A stretch of 64,000 bases of DNA from JBELHJ01 sp042091495 (lineage in GTDB: Bacteria; Bacteroidota; Bacteroidia; Flavobacteriales; Flavobacteriaceae), in the NCBI GenBank assembly GCA_042091495.1, contig JBELHJ010000007.1:3670-67669 (forward strand), given 5' to 3'. How positions within the stretch are numbered: the stretch's first letter is position 1; each line of letters opens with the position of its first letter. The translations under genes were made by a program, and so were the position numbers. The notes under the pieces were generated by a model, which worked only from the letters and a program-made list of their open reading frames with translations, was not told the DNA's origin and did no database searches. Of this stretch, positions 41,866 through 50,845 are shown one piece after another.

Positions 41866-44800
41866 ATGAATAATATTAAGTCTCTTTTTGCACTATTACT
41901 TATTACATTTCTAATTTCTAGTTGTGCTACTAAAGGATTGCAAATTAGGGCGATATCATCTAAAAACTTACCTGATAAAAATATTGATCATGCCATATAT
42001 TTGCTTGGAGATGTTGGAGAAAAGCAAATAGATAGTTCATTACTTACGGGTTTAGATTTATTAAAAAAGCATGAAATAAAATCAGGTTTAAACTCTTCCC
42101 ATCTCCTTTTTTTAGGTGATAATTCTTATGACGTGTCACTTTTTCGTGAGTTGGATTTTTTTAACGGTGAGCTTATTTTAATTCCAGGGGATAAAGATTG
42201 GTTAAACGGCCTAGACGGTTTGAATAAGAATGCGGAGCGAATTAAAAGCTATTCAAATGTTATGGCCTCTTTTTATCCTCAAAATGGATGTCCTTTAGTT
42301 TCAGTATCGCTTTCAAATAAAGTTCAGTTGATAATACTGGATACCCAATGGTATCTTGAAGATTGGAATAATCATCCTGATATTAATGATGATTGTAAAA
42401 TCAAAACCAGAAATCGATTTTTTGAAGTTTTAGAAGAAGAAGTTAGAGCAGCCGAAAATAAAACAACTTTAATTGCTATGCATCACCCCATTTATACTAA
42501 TGGTATTCGTGGAGGATATTATGCATTTAATGATCATATTTTTCCTTTTGAAATAGCATTACCATTACCTGGTATTGGCTCCATTTTAACACAATTTCGT
42601 TCTCAGGGCGGTATTTCTGTTCAAGATCGTTTTAATGAAAAGTATAATGCGCTAATGAAGCGCATAAAAACTATAGCTTTTAATAATTACAACCTGTTAT
42701 TTTTATCAGGACATGAGCATAATTTACAATACATTGAATCAGGAAACATCAAGCAAATTATTTCTGGTACAGGCTCTGTATCATCCGCATCTTCATTGGG
42801 ACTAAATGGTATATTTTCATATGGTAATATAGGTTTTGCAGAGTTGTTAATTTATGAAGATGGTACCTCATGGGTTAACTTTTATGGCGAAAAACAAAAT
42901 AAGCCTCATCTTATCTTTGGGAATAAAGTACTTCATAATACTGATACTAGTTATGATGAATTAATTAAAAACGATTTTTCTGAACATATAACTAGGCCAT
43001 TATATGACAAAAAAACTATTGGAAAGCCTGAAATTTATAAAAAATTATGGGGAGATTTTTATAGAGATGAATACAGTAAAGATATAAGATTACCCATTAT
43101 TAATTTAGACTCTTTATTTGGAGGGGTTAAAGTATTAAGAAAAGGTTATAGTTCGTTATATAGGTCTGTGATAGTGGAATCCGAATCTGGCGATTATTAT
43201 GTGATTAAAGCCGCTAAAAAAGAATCTGTTCAATACCTCCAACACCTTTTTTTTAAAGACTCTTATGTTGAAGATGATTTGAAGCAAACAGTAATAGAAA
43301 CATTAATTAATGATTTACACACAGCTTCTTTTCCTTTTTCTAACGCTGTAGTTAATGGATTACTTAAAACAGTTAATGTTAATTTTCAGAGTTCGGAATA
43401 TGTATACTTACCCAAACAAAAAGCTCTTGGGAGCTATAATGCCTTTTTAGGAGATGAGGTATGTATTATTGAGCCATTGCCATTTTATAACAAAACAAAA
43501 CAAAGTACTTCAAATACAAATAAAATAATTAGTTCTGATGACTTGTTCGAACAATTAAGAGCTGGGGCTAAAAGCAGTATTGATGAAGAAATGTATGTTA
43601 ATGCTCGTTTGATAGATTTGTTAGTAGGCGATTGGAGTAGAGATAAAAATAATTGGTACTGGAAGCAAGTTTATAAAGCAAACAAAATTGTGTATGAACC
43701 AATACCTATAAATAGAGAACAAGCTTTTTCAAAATTTGATGGAGTCATTTTTGATATTGCAAGAGGTATTGCTGAACCTATGAATCAATTTCAAGACTTC
43801 AATAATGAAATTGATAAAAAATCAATTAAATGGTTAACGCATTCTGCTATTCAATTAGATCGTCTCCTTGTTCAAGTAAATAGTAATAAGTTGTGGCTAG
43901 AACAAGTAGAATTTATTAAAAATCAATTAACTGACGAAGTTATAGGTTCTATATTTAATCAAATTAATTCCAATTATGACAGTGTTTACCTAGACGCGAT
44001 TAAAAATAGACTTATTCAAAGACGTGATCAATTAGAGCAAATTATAAGACTTTATCTTTCCATGTTAGATAAGTTAATCATTCTTCAAGGCTCTGATAAT
44101 GAAGATATTATTCAGATATCTAGATTAGATAATGGTTTAACTAAAATTCAGATTTATGAAAAACAAAGAGAAAAAGAGCCTTTACTTGTATTAGATCGTA
44201 ATTTTGATAGTCAAGCTACCAAAGAAATCTGGATCTATATGTTAGATGGAAATGATCAATTAAATATATCTGGTAGAGGTAATTCAAAAATTAAAATAAG
44301 AGTTGTTGGCGGACTGGGTATTGATCAATTTGATATTTTAAATGGTAGAAATTGTATCATTTATGACAATAAAAAAAATAAAAGAAGTGTAAGTTCAAAG
44401 AAACATGCCAGTTTAAAATTTACAGATAATTATGAGTTAAATGTTTTTGATTATAATAAAAATATTTCCTCTTCAAATGCAATACTTCCTAGTTTTGGTT
44501 ATAACCCCGACGACGGATTTATGTTAGGTGTTTCTAATACATACACTATGAGAGGGTTTGAAAGAGCTCCTTTTACACAACGTCATCAACTAAAAGTAGG
44601 TTACTACTTTGCCACTGAGGGTTTTGATATTTCTTATAATGGTGATTTTGCCAACTTTATAAGTGATTGGAATCTAGGTATTAATGGGTTTTTAACAAGT
44701 GAAAGCTACTCTTATAATTATTTTGGATTAGGTAACGAAAGTGAAAATTTTGATAATCAAAAGGGCTTCAATTATAATAGAGTTAGAATGGCCTTTCAAA

Positions 44801-45516
44801 GTTTATCTATGGGAGTCTATAAAAATGGATATCTGGGAGATACCTATGGGTTCAAATTTGGTTTAGAGGGTGTTAATGTAAGAGATACTCCTGGAAGATT
44901 TATTACCGAATTCCCTCCGAGAGATGATATTTCAACATTTAGTCAAAAATATTTTGCAACAATAGGGGCAATATACAATTATCAAAGTTTTGATGATTAC
45001 ATTGTCCCAACACGAGGCATCTATTTTGATGTTAACTTTTCAGGAATTGGCAATGTTGAAATGATTAAAAACTCTTTTTTAAGTCTAGATGCTAAGTTGT
45101 CATTTTATAACGCATTAATTAGAAATAGAAGACTGGTTCTCAAAACAACTTTAAATTCAAGTTTTAGGACAGGTGATAGCTTTATGTTTTACCAAGCAGC
45201 TCACTTAGGTGGTAAATCTGGTTTAAGAGGTTACAGAGCTCAGCGGTTTTCTGGATCAAAAGCGATGGTCTCAAATCTTGATTTTAGATACAGTTTTAAT
45301 AATTTTAAAACAAAATTAATACCCTTAAAATTTGGTATTTTTGCAGGCTATGACTTTGGACGTGTATGGTATAATGATGAAAAATCCAAGGTTTGGCATG
45401 ACTCATACGGAGGTGGTTTTTGGGTTTCATCATTAGATATTATGTCTGCAAATTTCAATCTTTTTGGGAGTAGTGAAGGGTTACGATTTTCTTTTGGTTT
45501 CAATTTTAAAATGTAG
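41866..45516 (+). CDS. Calcineurin-like phosphoesterase fused to Omp85/BamA-type outer-membrane barrel
   Basis: 1216 residues. Lipobox-like ISSCATKG at residues 17-24. Metallophosphoesterase motifs in order: YLLGDVG, FLGDNSYD, IPGDKDW, AMHHPIY and SGHEHN (residues 45-290). A middle region of about 450 residues is unassigned and includes NARLIDLLVGDWSRDKNNW, reminiscent of a kinase-like or cell-surface fold. The C-terminal 350 residues form an Omp85-type barrel with GGKSGLRGYRAQRFSG, the conserved L6-loop motif, and an aromatic C-terminus. The product likely sits in the outer membrane with an attached hydrolase; the substrate is unknown. It follows selO by 3 nt. Confidence 0.8.
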   Translation: MNNIKSLFALLLITFLISSCATKGLQIRAISSKNLPDKNIDHAIYLLGDVGEKQIDSSLLTGLDLLKKHEIKSGLNSSHLLFLGDNSYDVSLFRELDFFNGELILIPGDKDWLNGLDGLNKNAERIKSYSNVMASFYPQNGCPLVSVSLSNKVQLIILDTQWYLEDWNNHPDINDDCKIKTRNRFFEVLEEEVRAAENKTTLIAMHHPIYTNGIRGGYYAFNDHIFPFEIALPLPGIGSILTQFRSQGGISVQDRFNEKYNALMKRIKTIAFNNYNLLFLSGHEHNLQYIESGNIKQIISGTGSVSSASSLGLNGIFSYGNIGFAELLIYEDGTSWVNFYGEKQNKPHLIFGNKVLHNTDTSYDELIKNDFSEHITRPLYDKKTIGKPEIYKKLWGDFYRDEYSKDIRLPIINLDSLFGGVKVLRKGYSSLYRSVIVESESGDYYVIKAAKKESVQYLQHLFFKDSYVEDDLKQTVIETLINDLHTASFPFSNAVVNGLLKTVNVNFQSSEYVYLPKQKALGSYNAFLGDEVCIIEPLPFYNKTKQSTSNTNKIISSDDLFEQLRAGAKSSIDEEMYVNARLIDLLVGDWSRDKNNWYWKQVYKANKIVYEPIPINREQAFSKFDGVIFDIARGIAEPMNQFQDFNNEIDKKSIKWLTHSAIQLDRLLVQVNSNKLWLEQVEFIKNQLTDEVIGSIFNQINSNYDSVYLDAIKNRLIQRRDQLEQIIRLYLSMLDKLIILQGSDNEDIIQISRLDNGLTKIQIYEKQREKEPLLVLDRNFDSQATKEIWIYMLDGNDQLNISGRGNSKIKIRVVGGLGIDQFDILNGRNCIIYDNKKNKRSVSSKKHASLKFTDNYELNVFDYNKNISSSNAILPSFGYNPDDGFMLGVSNTYTMRGFERAPFTQRHQLKVGYYFATEGFDISYNGDFANFISDWNLGINGFLTSESYSYNYFGLGNESENFDNQKGFNYNRVRMAFQSLSMGVYKNGYLGDTYGFKFGLEGVNVRDTPGRFITEFPPRDDISTFSQKYFATIGAIYNYQSFDDYIVPTRGIYFDVNFSGIGNVEMIKNSFLSLDAKLSFYNALIRNRRLVLKTTLNSSFRTGDSFMFYQAAHLGGKSGLRGYRAQRFSGSKAMVSNLDFRYSFNNFKTKLIPLKFGIFAGYDFGRVWYNDEKSKVWHDSYGGGFWVSSLDIMSANFNLFGSSEGLRFSFGFNFKM

Positions 45517-45525
45517 AAATATAAC

Positions 45526-46392
45526 ATGAATACAGTAGGTGAATTATTAGATATATTGAATCTAAAGTCAATAGAGCATAATATTTATCAAGGGCATAGT
45601 AAAACCATTGGTAGTCCAATTGTTTTTGGCGGTCAAGTTTTAGCACAGTCATTAAATGCTGCTTATAGGTCTGTTTCTCCTGATAGATTTTTGCATTCAG
45701 TTCATGCTTATTTCTTATCTGCAGGACACTTGGATAGTGAAATTCGTTTTGAAGTCTCAACCATAAGGGACGGTAAAAGTTTTTCGGTTAGAAGGGTCAC
45801 TGTTTTTCAAGGTCAGAGGGCGATTATGATTTTGGCAGCATCTTTTCATATTCATGAGGAAGGATTTGAACATCAAATTGATGTTGCTAAAGATATAACT
45901 CAACCAGAAGATTTAATGAATTGGAATGACCTACTTTTTAAATATGAGTCAGTACTTTCTCAAGAGGCAAAGTTTTTTCTTAAAATGCCGCGACCAATTG
46001 AGTTTAGGCCAATGTTTTATGATATTCCTAATAATGGGAAATCGTTACCACCTATTAATCACGTTTGGTTTAAGTTAAAGAATGATTTTAAATCATCTTC
46101 ATTGGCATTAAAACAGCAAGTTTTAACTTACATATCAGATTATAATATACTTATAACCGCTATGCACCCTCATACTGATACCAACCACTGGAGTGATTTC
46201 ATGTCGGCAAGTCTTGATCACTCTATATGGTTCTTTAGGGATTTTGATTTTAATGACTGGATGTTGTTCTCTATTGATTCTCCTTCTTCACAAAATGCAA
46301 GAGGATTTTCAAGAGGAAATATTTTCACAAAAGATGGCGTATTAATTGCTTCTGTTGCTCAAGAGGGCTTAATGCGTCCAATTAAAAGTTAG
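45526..46392 (+). CDS. Acyl-CoA thioesterase II (TesB-like)
   Basis: 288 residues, double hot-dog fold. IYQGHSKTIGSPIVFGGQVLAQSLNAA opens the first domain. The active-site trio Asp/Thr/Gln is represented in SASLDHSIWFFRDF and the C-terminal ASVAQEGLMR. It hydrolyses medium- to long-chain acyl-CoA to free CoA and fatty acid. It is followed after 2 nt by a flavoprotein gene and preceded by 9 nt. Confidence 0.9.
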   Translation: MNTVGELLDILNLKSIEHNIYQGHSKTIGSPIVFGGQVLAQSLNAAYRSVSPDRFLHSVHAYFLSAGHLDSEIRFEVSTIRDGKSFSVRRVTVFQGQRAIMILAASFHIHEEGFEHQIDVAKDITQPEDLMNWNDLLFKYESVLSQEAKFFLKMPRPIEFRPMFYDIPNNGKSLPPINHVWFKLKNDFKSSSLALKQQVLTYISDYNILITAMHPHTDTNHWSDFMSASLDHSIWFFRDFDFNDWMLFSIDSPSSQNARGFSRGNIFTKDGVLIASVAQEGLMRPIKS

Positions 46393-46394
46393 TT

Positions 46395-47615
46395 ATGAAA
46401 ACAGAGTATGATGTTATTGTTGTTGGAGGTGGTGCTGCTGGTTTTTTTACAGCTTTAAATATCAAGGAATCTAATCCAAACACAGAGGTTTTAATTCTAG
46501 AAAGAACTAAAGAAGTACTATCTAAAGTTAAAGTTTCAGGTGGCGGAAGATGTAATGTTACTCACGCAGAATTTATACCTTCAGAATTAGTTACTAATTA
46601 CCCTAGGGGAGCGAAAGAATTATTAGGACCATTTCATAAATTCATGACGGGGGATACAATGAGTTGGTTTGAAAAACATGGCATTGAATTAAAGATAGAA
46701 GACGATGGAAGAATTTTTCCAGTTAGCGATTCATCCCAAACTATTATTGATTGTTTTTTAAAATTGGCAAAACGATACAACATTCAACTTTTAACCAAGA
46801 CACCTGTAAAGACAATTAATTTTAAAAATAATAAATGGGATTTGGATACGCCTTCCTCTTCATTTGTAACAAAGTCACTTGTTATGGCCACAGGGAGCAA
46901 TACCAAAGTGTGGAATCTAATGAAAGAATTGGGGCATAATATAATTAATCCAGTACCTTCATTGTTTACTTTTAATTGTAAAGATGAAAGGATCGTAAAC
47001 CTTCCCGGGGTAGTAGTTAAAAATGTTTCTGTTGAGGTAATAGATACCTCTTTACACTCAGAGGGTCCCTTGTTATTTACGCATTGGGGAATGAGTGCCC
47101 CATCAATTCTAAAATTGTCGTCTTTTGGAGCTAGAATTTTAAATGATTTAAATTATAAATTTGAATTAAAAATCAACTTTATTAATGATTCTTCGGCCTT
47201 TTGTGAAGAGGTGCTAGTTCAGAACAAGAAAAGCCAACCAAAAAAAAATATACATAAAAGAGCTTTGTTTGATTTACCAAAACGATTGTGGTCAGAATTA
47301 TTAGATGCTAGTGGAATTAGTAAAGAATTGAAATGGGCTGATATCAATAAAATTCAAATAAAGTCACTAGTAAATCAATTAACTAATGCCCGATTTAAAA
47401 TTGATGGCAAAAGTACTTTTAAAGAGGAATTTGTAACAGCTGGAGGAGTAGATTTAAAAGATCTGGATTTTAAATCTTTTAAAAGCAAAAAATATGAGGG
47501 GCTATATCTTGTTGGAGAGGTATTAAATATTGATGCCGTTACCGGTGGGTTTAATTTTCAAAATGCTTGGACAGGAGGATTTTTAGCTGCAAGAGAAATT
47601 GCATCAAATTTTTAA
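46395..47615 (+). CDS. HI0933/BaiN-family FAD flavoprotein
   Basis: 406 residues. N-terminal FAD motif VVGGGAAGFFTAL, then VKVSGGGRCNVTHAEF, which is diagnostic for HI0933-like proteins, and IEDDGRIFPVSDSSQ. The C-terminal VTAGGVDLKDLDFKSF, LVGEVLNIDAVTGGFNFQNAWTGG also fits. Members are called BaiN or putative dehydrogenases; the true substrate is not established for most. It sits in one run with the thioesterase and ahead of the mevalonate genes. Confidence 0.87.
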   Translation: MKTEYDVIVVGGGAAGFFTALNIKESNPNTEVLILERTKEVLSKVKVSGGGRCNVTHAEFIPSELVTNYPRGAKELLGPFHKFMTGDTMSWFEKHGIELKIEDDGRIFPVSDSSQTIIDCFLKLAKRYNIQLLTKTPVKTINFKNNKWDLDTPSSSFVTKSLVMATGSNTKVWNLMKELGHNIINPVPSLFTFNCKDERIVNLPGVVVKNVSVEVIDTSLHSEGPLLFTHWGMSAPSILKLSSFGARILNDLNYKFELKINFINDSSAFCEEVLVQNKKSQPKKNIHKRALFDLPKRLWSELLDASGISKELKWADINKIQIKSLVNQLTNARFKIDGKSTFKEEFVTAGGVDLKDLDFKSFKSKKYEGLYLVGEVLNIDAVTGGFNFQNAWTGGFLAAREIASNF

Positions 47616-47633
47616 TTTTATATTTAAATACCT

Positions 47634-47662
47634 GTTGTTAGTTGGTGATCTTTTTATATTTG
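47634..47662 (+). promoter_or_regulatory. Promoter of mvaD
   Basis: GTTG at 47634-47637 (one mismatch to TTTG), 17-nt spacer, perfect TATATTTG at 47655-47662, 19 nt before the mvaD ATG. Confidence 0.65.
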
Positions 47663-47681
47663 TTCCTTATAAAATAAAGTA

Positions 47682-48913
47682 ATGTCTAATCAATTTATTT
47701 TTAAATCAAAGCATTTTCAGCTAGTCCCAGGAGAATTTAAATGGAGCGCTCCTAGTAATATTGCATTNNNNNNNNNNNNNNNNNNNNNNNNNNNNNNNNN
47801 NNNNNNNNNNNNNNNNNNNNNNNNNNNNNNNNNNNNNNNNNNNNNNNNNNNNNNNNNNNNNNNNNNNATTTTCAGCTAGTCCCAGGAGAATTTAAATGGA
47901 GCGCTCCTAGTAATATTGCATTAGTAAAATATTGGGGTAAAAAGGAACTTCAAATTCCTCAAAATCCTTCTTTAAGTTTTACATTATCTCATTGTAAAAC
48001 AACAACATCTCTTTATTTTGAGCCAAAAGAAGTAGACGATTCATTCAGTTTTGAAGTTTATTATGAAGGTGTTTTAAAAGAGGATTTTCATCCTAAAATT
48101 GATGCCTTTTTAAAACGAATTGAAATTTATGTCCCATTTATAAAACACTTAAGTTTAAAAATAGACACTTCAAATACTTTTCCTCACAGTTCTGGTATTG
48201 CTTCATCAGCATCAGGAATGAGCGCATTAGCATTATGTATAATGAGTATAGAGCGATTACTGGATAAAGAAATGTCTTCAGAGTATTTTTACCAAAAGGC
48301 GTCTTTTTTATCAAGATTAGGTTCAGGAAGTGCGTGTAGAAGTATTGAAGGGCCAATAGTCTCATGGGGTATGCATGAATCTATAAACGATAGCTCTGAT
48401 TTATATGGTTCCAAATTTGATGAAAGTGTTCATCCTGTATTTCAGGACTTTCAAGACACTATTTTATTAATTGACAAAGGACAAAAACAGGTGTCAAGCA
48501 CACTAGGTCATAATTTAATGTTTAATCATCCATATGCATCTCAAAGGTTTTCTCAAGCTCATGAAAATATAACAATATTAAAGGCAATTTTCAAGTCCGG
48601 AAATCTTTCAGATTTTATTGCTTTGGTTGAAAGTGAAGCACTTACTCTTCATGCTATGATGATGACAAGTTTTCCTTATTTTATATTGATGAAACCAAAC
48701 ACATTGGCTGTCATTAATAAAGTTTGGGAATTCAGAAACCAAACGGGTCTTAACCTTTGCTTCACCCTTGATGCAGGTGCCAATATTCATTTATTATATC
48801 CAAAATCGGAAGCTAAAGAGACTTTAATGTTCATTCAAAATGAATTGATTTCATATTGTGAGAATAAGCAATTCATTATTGATGAAATGGGAGACGGCGT
48901 TTTAGAGCATTAA
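47682..48913 (+). CDS. mvaD: Diphosphomevalonate decarboxylase, interrupted only by an artificial gap
   Basis: In the window the gene is split by the 100-N gap, and the frames on either side do not match. Removing the gap and one 55-nt duplicate (155 nt) joins them into one 358-residue frame reading through APSNIALVKYWGKK, the mevalonate-diphosphate-binding signature. Downstream are SGIASSASGMSALALC (the GHMP ATP-binding loop) and CRSIEGPIVSWG. It makes isopentenyl diphosphate from mevalonate diphosphate by ATP-driven decarboxylation. Mevalonate kinase follows 27 nt later; a good promoter lies upstream. Confidence 0.92.
47713..47767. repeat. 55-nt direct duplicate, left copy, at second assembly gap
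   Basis: Identical to 47868-47922 and adjoining the 100-N run on its left. Same length and arrangement as at the first gap. Confidence 0.93.
47768..47867. other. Assembly gap of exactly 100 N, probably artificial
   Basis: Lies inside mvaD. Collapsing it with one flanking 55-nt copy restores a single uninterrupted reading frame with an intact conserved motif across the joint, which is strong evidence that no bases are missing. Confidence 0.92.
47868..47922. repeat. 55-nt direct duplicate, right copy, at second assembly gap
   Basis: Second copy of 47713-47767, followed directly by unique mvaD sequence. Confidence 0.93.
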
Positions 48914-48922
48914 AATTATACT

Positions 48923-48930
48923 TACCTTTG
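48923..48930 (+). promoter_or_regulatory. -7 element TACCTTTG of the mevalonate kinase gene
   Basis: Perfect TAnnTTTG box in the short mvaD-kinase gap, with a TTTA at 48901-48904 18 nt upstream. It suggests a second promoter, and favours the start at 48953 over 48941. Confidence 0.45.
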
Positions 48931-48952
48931 TATCACAAATATGCAAACAACC

Positions 48953-49882
48953 ATGAAAGGACCCTTATTTTATTCTAAAATTTTGCTTTTCGGAGAATAC
49001 GGAATTATTAAAGATTCAAAAGGCCTGTCTATACCTTTTAGCCTGTTTAATGGTGCTTTGAAAATTGATGGCGATAACTCTGATTCTTCAAAAGCATCTC
49101 ATCAAAGCTTGAAGGGTTTTGTTCAATATTTAGAAACACTGAAGATTCAAAATCTTGATTTTGATTTTGAAAAGCTAAAAGCAGATGTTGATAAGGGAAT
49201 GTATTTTGATTCGTCAATCCCTCAAGGTTACGGTGTTGGAAGTAGTGGTGCTTTGGTTGCTGCTATTTATGACAAATACGCAATTAATAAAGTAACAGTT
49301 CTTGAAAATTTGACTCGTGAAAAATTATTGAAATTAAAGCAGATTTTTTCGGCAATGGAGTCTTTTTTTCATGGTAAGTCATCTGGATTAGATCCACTTA
49401 ATAGCTATTTAAGTATACCTATTTTAATAAATTCTAAAGACAATATTGAGCCAACAGGAATTCCCTCACAAACTATTAAAGGTAAGGGGGGAGTATTTTT
49501 ATTAGATTCTGGAATTGTTGGTGAAACGGCTCCAATGATTCAAATTTTCATGGAAAAAATGAAGCAAGATGGATTTAGGAATATGCTTAAAGATCAATTT
49601 ATTAAATATACAGATGCTTGTGTTGAGGATTTTGTGAAAGGAAATGTCAAGTCTTTATTTTCTAATACTAAGCAGCTTTCTAAAGTCGTACTAAGCCATT
49701 TTAAACCAATGATTCCTTCTCAATTTCATGATTTGTGGAAACGGGGGATAGAATCAAATGATTATTATCTTAAACTTTGTGGTTCTGGTGGTGGAGGCTA
49801 TATACTTGGTTTTACCCAAGATATTACTAAAGCTAAGCAAGCTTTAAAAGATTACAACCTAGAGGTGGTATATAATTTCTGA
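48953..49882 (+). CDS. Mevalonate kinase-like GHMP kinase
   Basis: 309 residues from the ATG at 48953 (an in-frame ATG also exists at 48941). It opens MKGPLFYSKILLFGEYGII, the usual N-terminus of flavobacterial mevalonate kinases, with the GHMP ATP loop IPQGYGVGSSGALVAAIY near residue 90, FHGKSSGLDPLNSYLS and the C-terminal LCGSGGGGYILGF. It phosphorylates mevalonate. With mvaD upstream it supports isoprenoid synthesis by the mevalonate route; phosphomevalonate kinase is not in the window. The stop overlaps the UbiA-family start by one base. Confidence 0.88.
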   Translation: MKGPLFYSKILLFGEYGIIKDSKGLSIPFSLFNGALKIDGDNSDSSKASHQSLKGFVQYLETLKIQNLDFDFEKLKADVDKGMYFDSSIPQGYGVGSSGALVAAIYDKYAINKVTVLENLTREKLLKLKQIFSAMESFFHGKSSGLDPLNSYLSIPILINSKDNIEPTGIPSQTIKGKGGVFLLDSGIVGETAPMIQIFMEKMKQDGFRNMLKDQFIKYTDACVEDFVKGNVKSLFSNTKQLSKVVLSHFKPMIPSQFHDLWKRGIESNDYYLKLCGSGGGGYILGFTQDITKAKQALKDYNLEVVYNF

Positions 49883-50763
49883 TGGTTTCGAGGAGACATA
49901 AATTACTTTTGATTAAGTTTTTTAGTCTGTTTTCTGTGATTAGGGGTTATAATATTCTTGTACTTATTTTAGCTCAGTACCTAACTTCAATATATATTTT
50001 ATCGAAAAAAGAAACGATTAAAGAGGTGCTTTTTGATTTAAACCTTTTTTTAATTGTTTTGGCATCTTCTTTATGCATAGCATCAGGTTATATCATCAAT
50101 AATTTTTATGATTCTGAAAAAGATTTAATTAACCGTCCTATTAAATCTAAAATTGACCGTTTTGTGAGTCAAAATACCAAATTATCTATATATTTTGTTT
50201 TAAACTTTTTAGCAATTGTTTTTGCAAGTTATGTGTCCTTTAGGGCTGTGATATTTTTTAGTGGTTATATTTTTTTGATTTGGTTGTATTCTCATAAAAT
50301 TAAGAAGATGATAATCGTAGGAAATATAATGTCCTCGATTTTAACAGTTGCTCCATTTTTTGCAATTCTTGTCTACTATAAGAACTTTGAAATTGTAATA
50401 TTTTTCCATGCATTATTTTTGACATTAAATCTTTTAGCTAAGGAGATTTTAAAAGATTTAGAAAACATTAAAGGTGATTTTTTAATCAATTACAAAACAG
50501 TACCAGTGGTTTATGGTGAGAGATTTTCTAAAAGGTGTATAACTTTAGCCATTGTTTTTGCAATGTTATCTTCTAGTATGTTATTAATTTTTTATGATTT
50601 GGGTACCATGATATATTATTTCAAATCACTTTATTTTATTTATCCTATATTTTTTTTATCGCTCTATTTTTCCTCTAAAAAGAAACACTTTAAAATCTTA
50701 CATAATTTCATGAAACTAATTTTAATTATTGGTGTTTGTTTTATTCCTTTTATTGAATTCTAG
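49882..50763 (+). CDS. UbiA-family prenyltransferase
   Basis: 293 residues with about eight hydrophobic helices. First Asp-rich motif NNFYDSEKDLINRP (NxxxDxxxD) near residue 75 and second motif KEILKDLENIKGD near residue 188, the two Mg-diphosphate sites of UbiA enzymes. RGYNILVLILAQYL at the N-terminus resembles the geranylgeranylglycerol-phosphate synthase branch. It should attach an isoprenoid diphosphate to a small acceptor. Coupling to the mevalonate genes (TGATG overlap) links it to the supply of its prenyl donor. The acceptor is not known. Confidence 0.82.
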   Translation: MVSRRHKLLLIKFFSLFSVIRGYNILVLILAQYLTSIYILSKKETIKEVLFDLNLFLIVLASSLCIASGYIINNFYDSEKDLINRPIKSKIDRFVSQNTKLSIYFVLNFLAIVFASYVSFRAVIFFSGYIFLIWLYSHKIKKMIIVGNIMSSILTVAPFFAILVYYKNFEIVIFFHALFLTLNLLAKEILKDLENIKGDFLINYKTVPVVYGERFSKRCITLAIVFAMLSSSMLLIFYDLGTMIYYFKSLYFIYPIFFLSLYFSSKKKHFKILHNFMKLILIIGVCFIPFIEF

Positions 50764-50818
50764 AGAATTAAAACTATAAACATTAAAGAGAATAAGATGT
50801 TTTAGTTATATTAAAGCA

Positions 50819-50826
50819 TATCTTTG
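50819..50826 (+). promoter_or_regulatory. -7 element TATCTTTG of the RsuA-like gene
   Basis: Perfect TAnnTTTG box 20 nt before the ATG; the -33 region is T-rich but without a clear TTTG. Confidence 0.45.
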
Positions 50827-50845
50827 CAAAAAATTTAAAAGCAGA

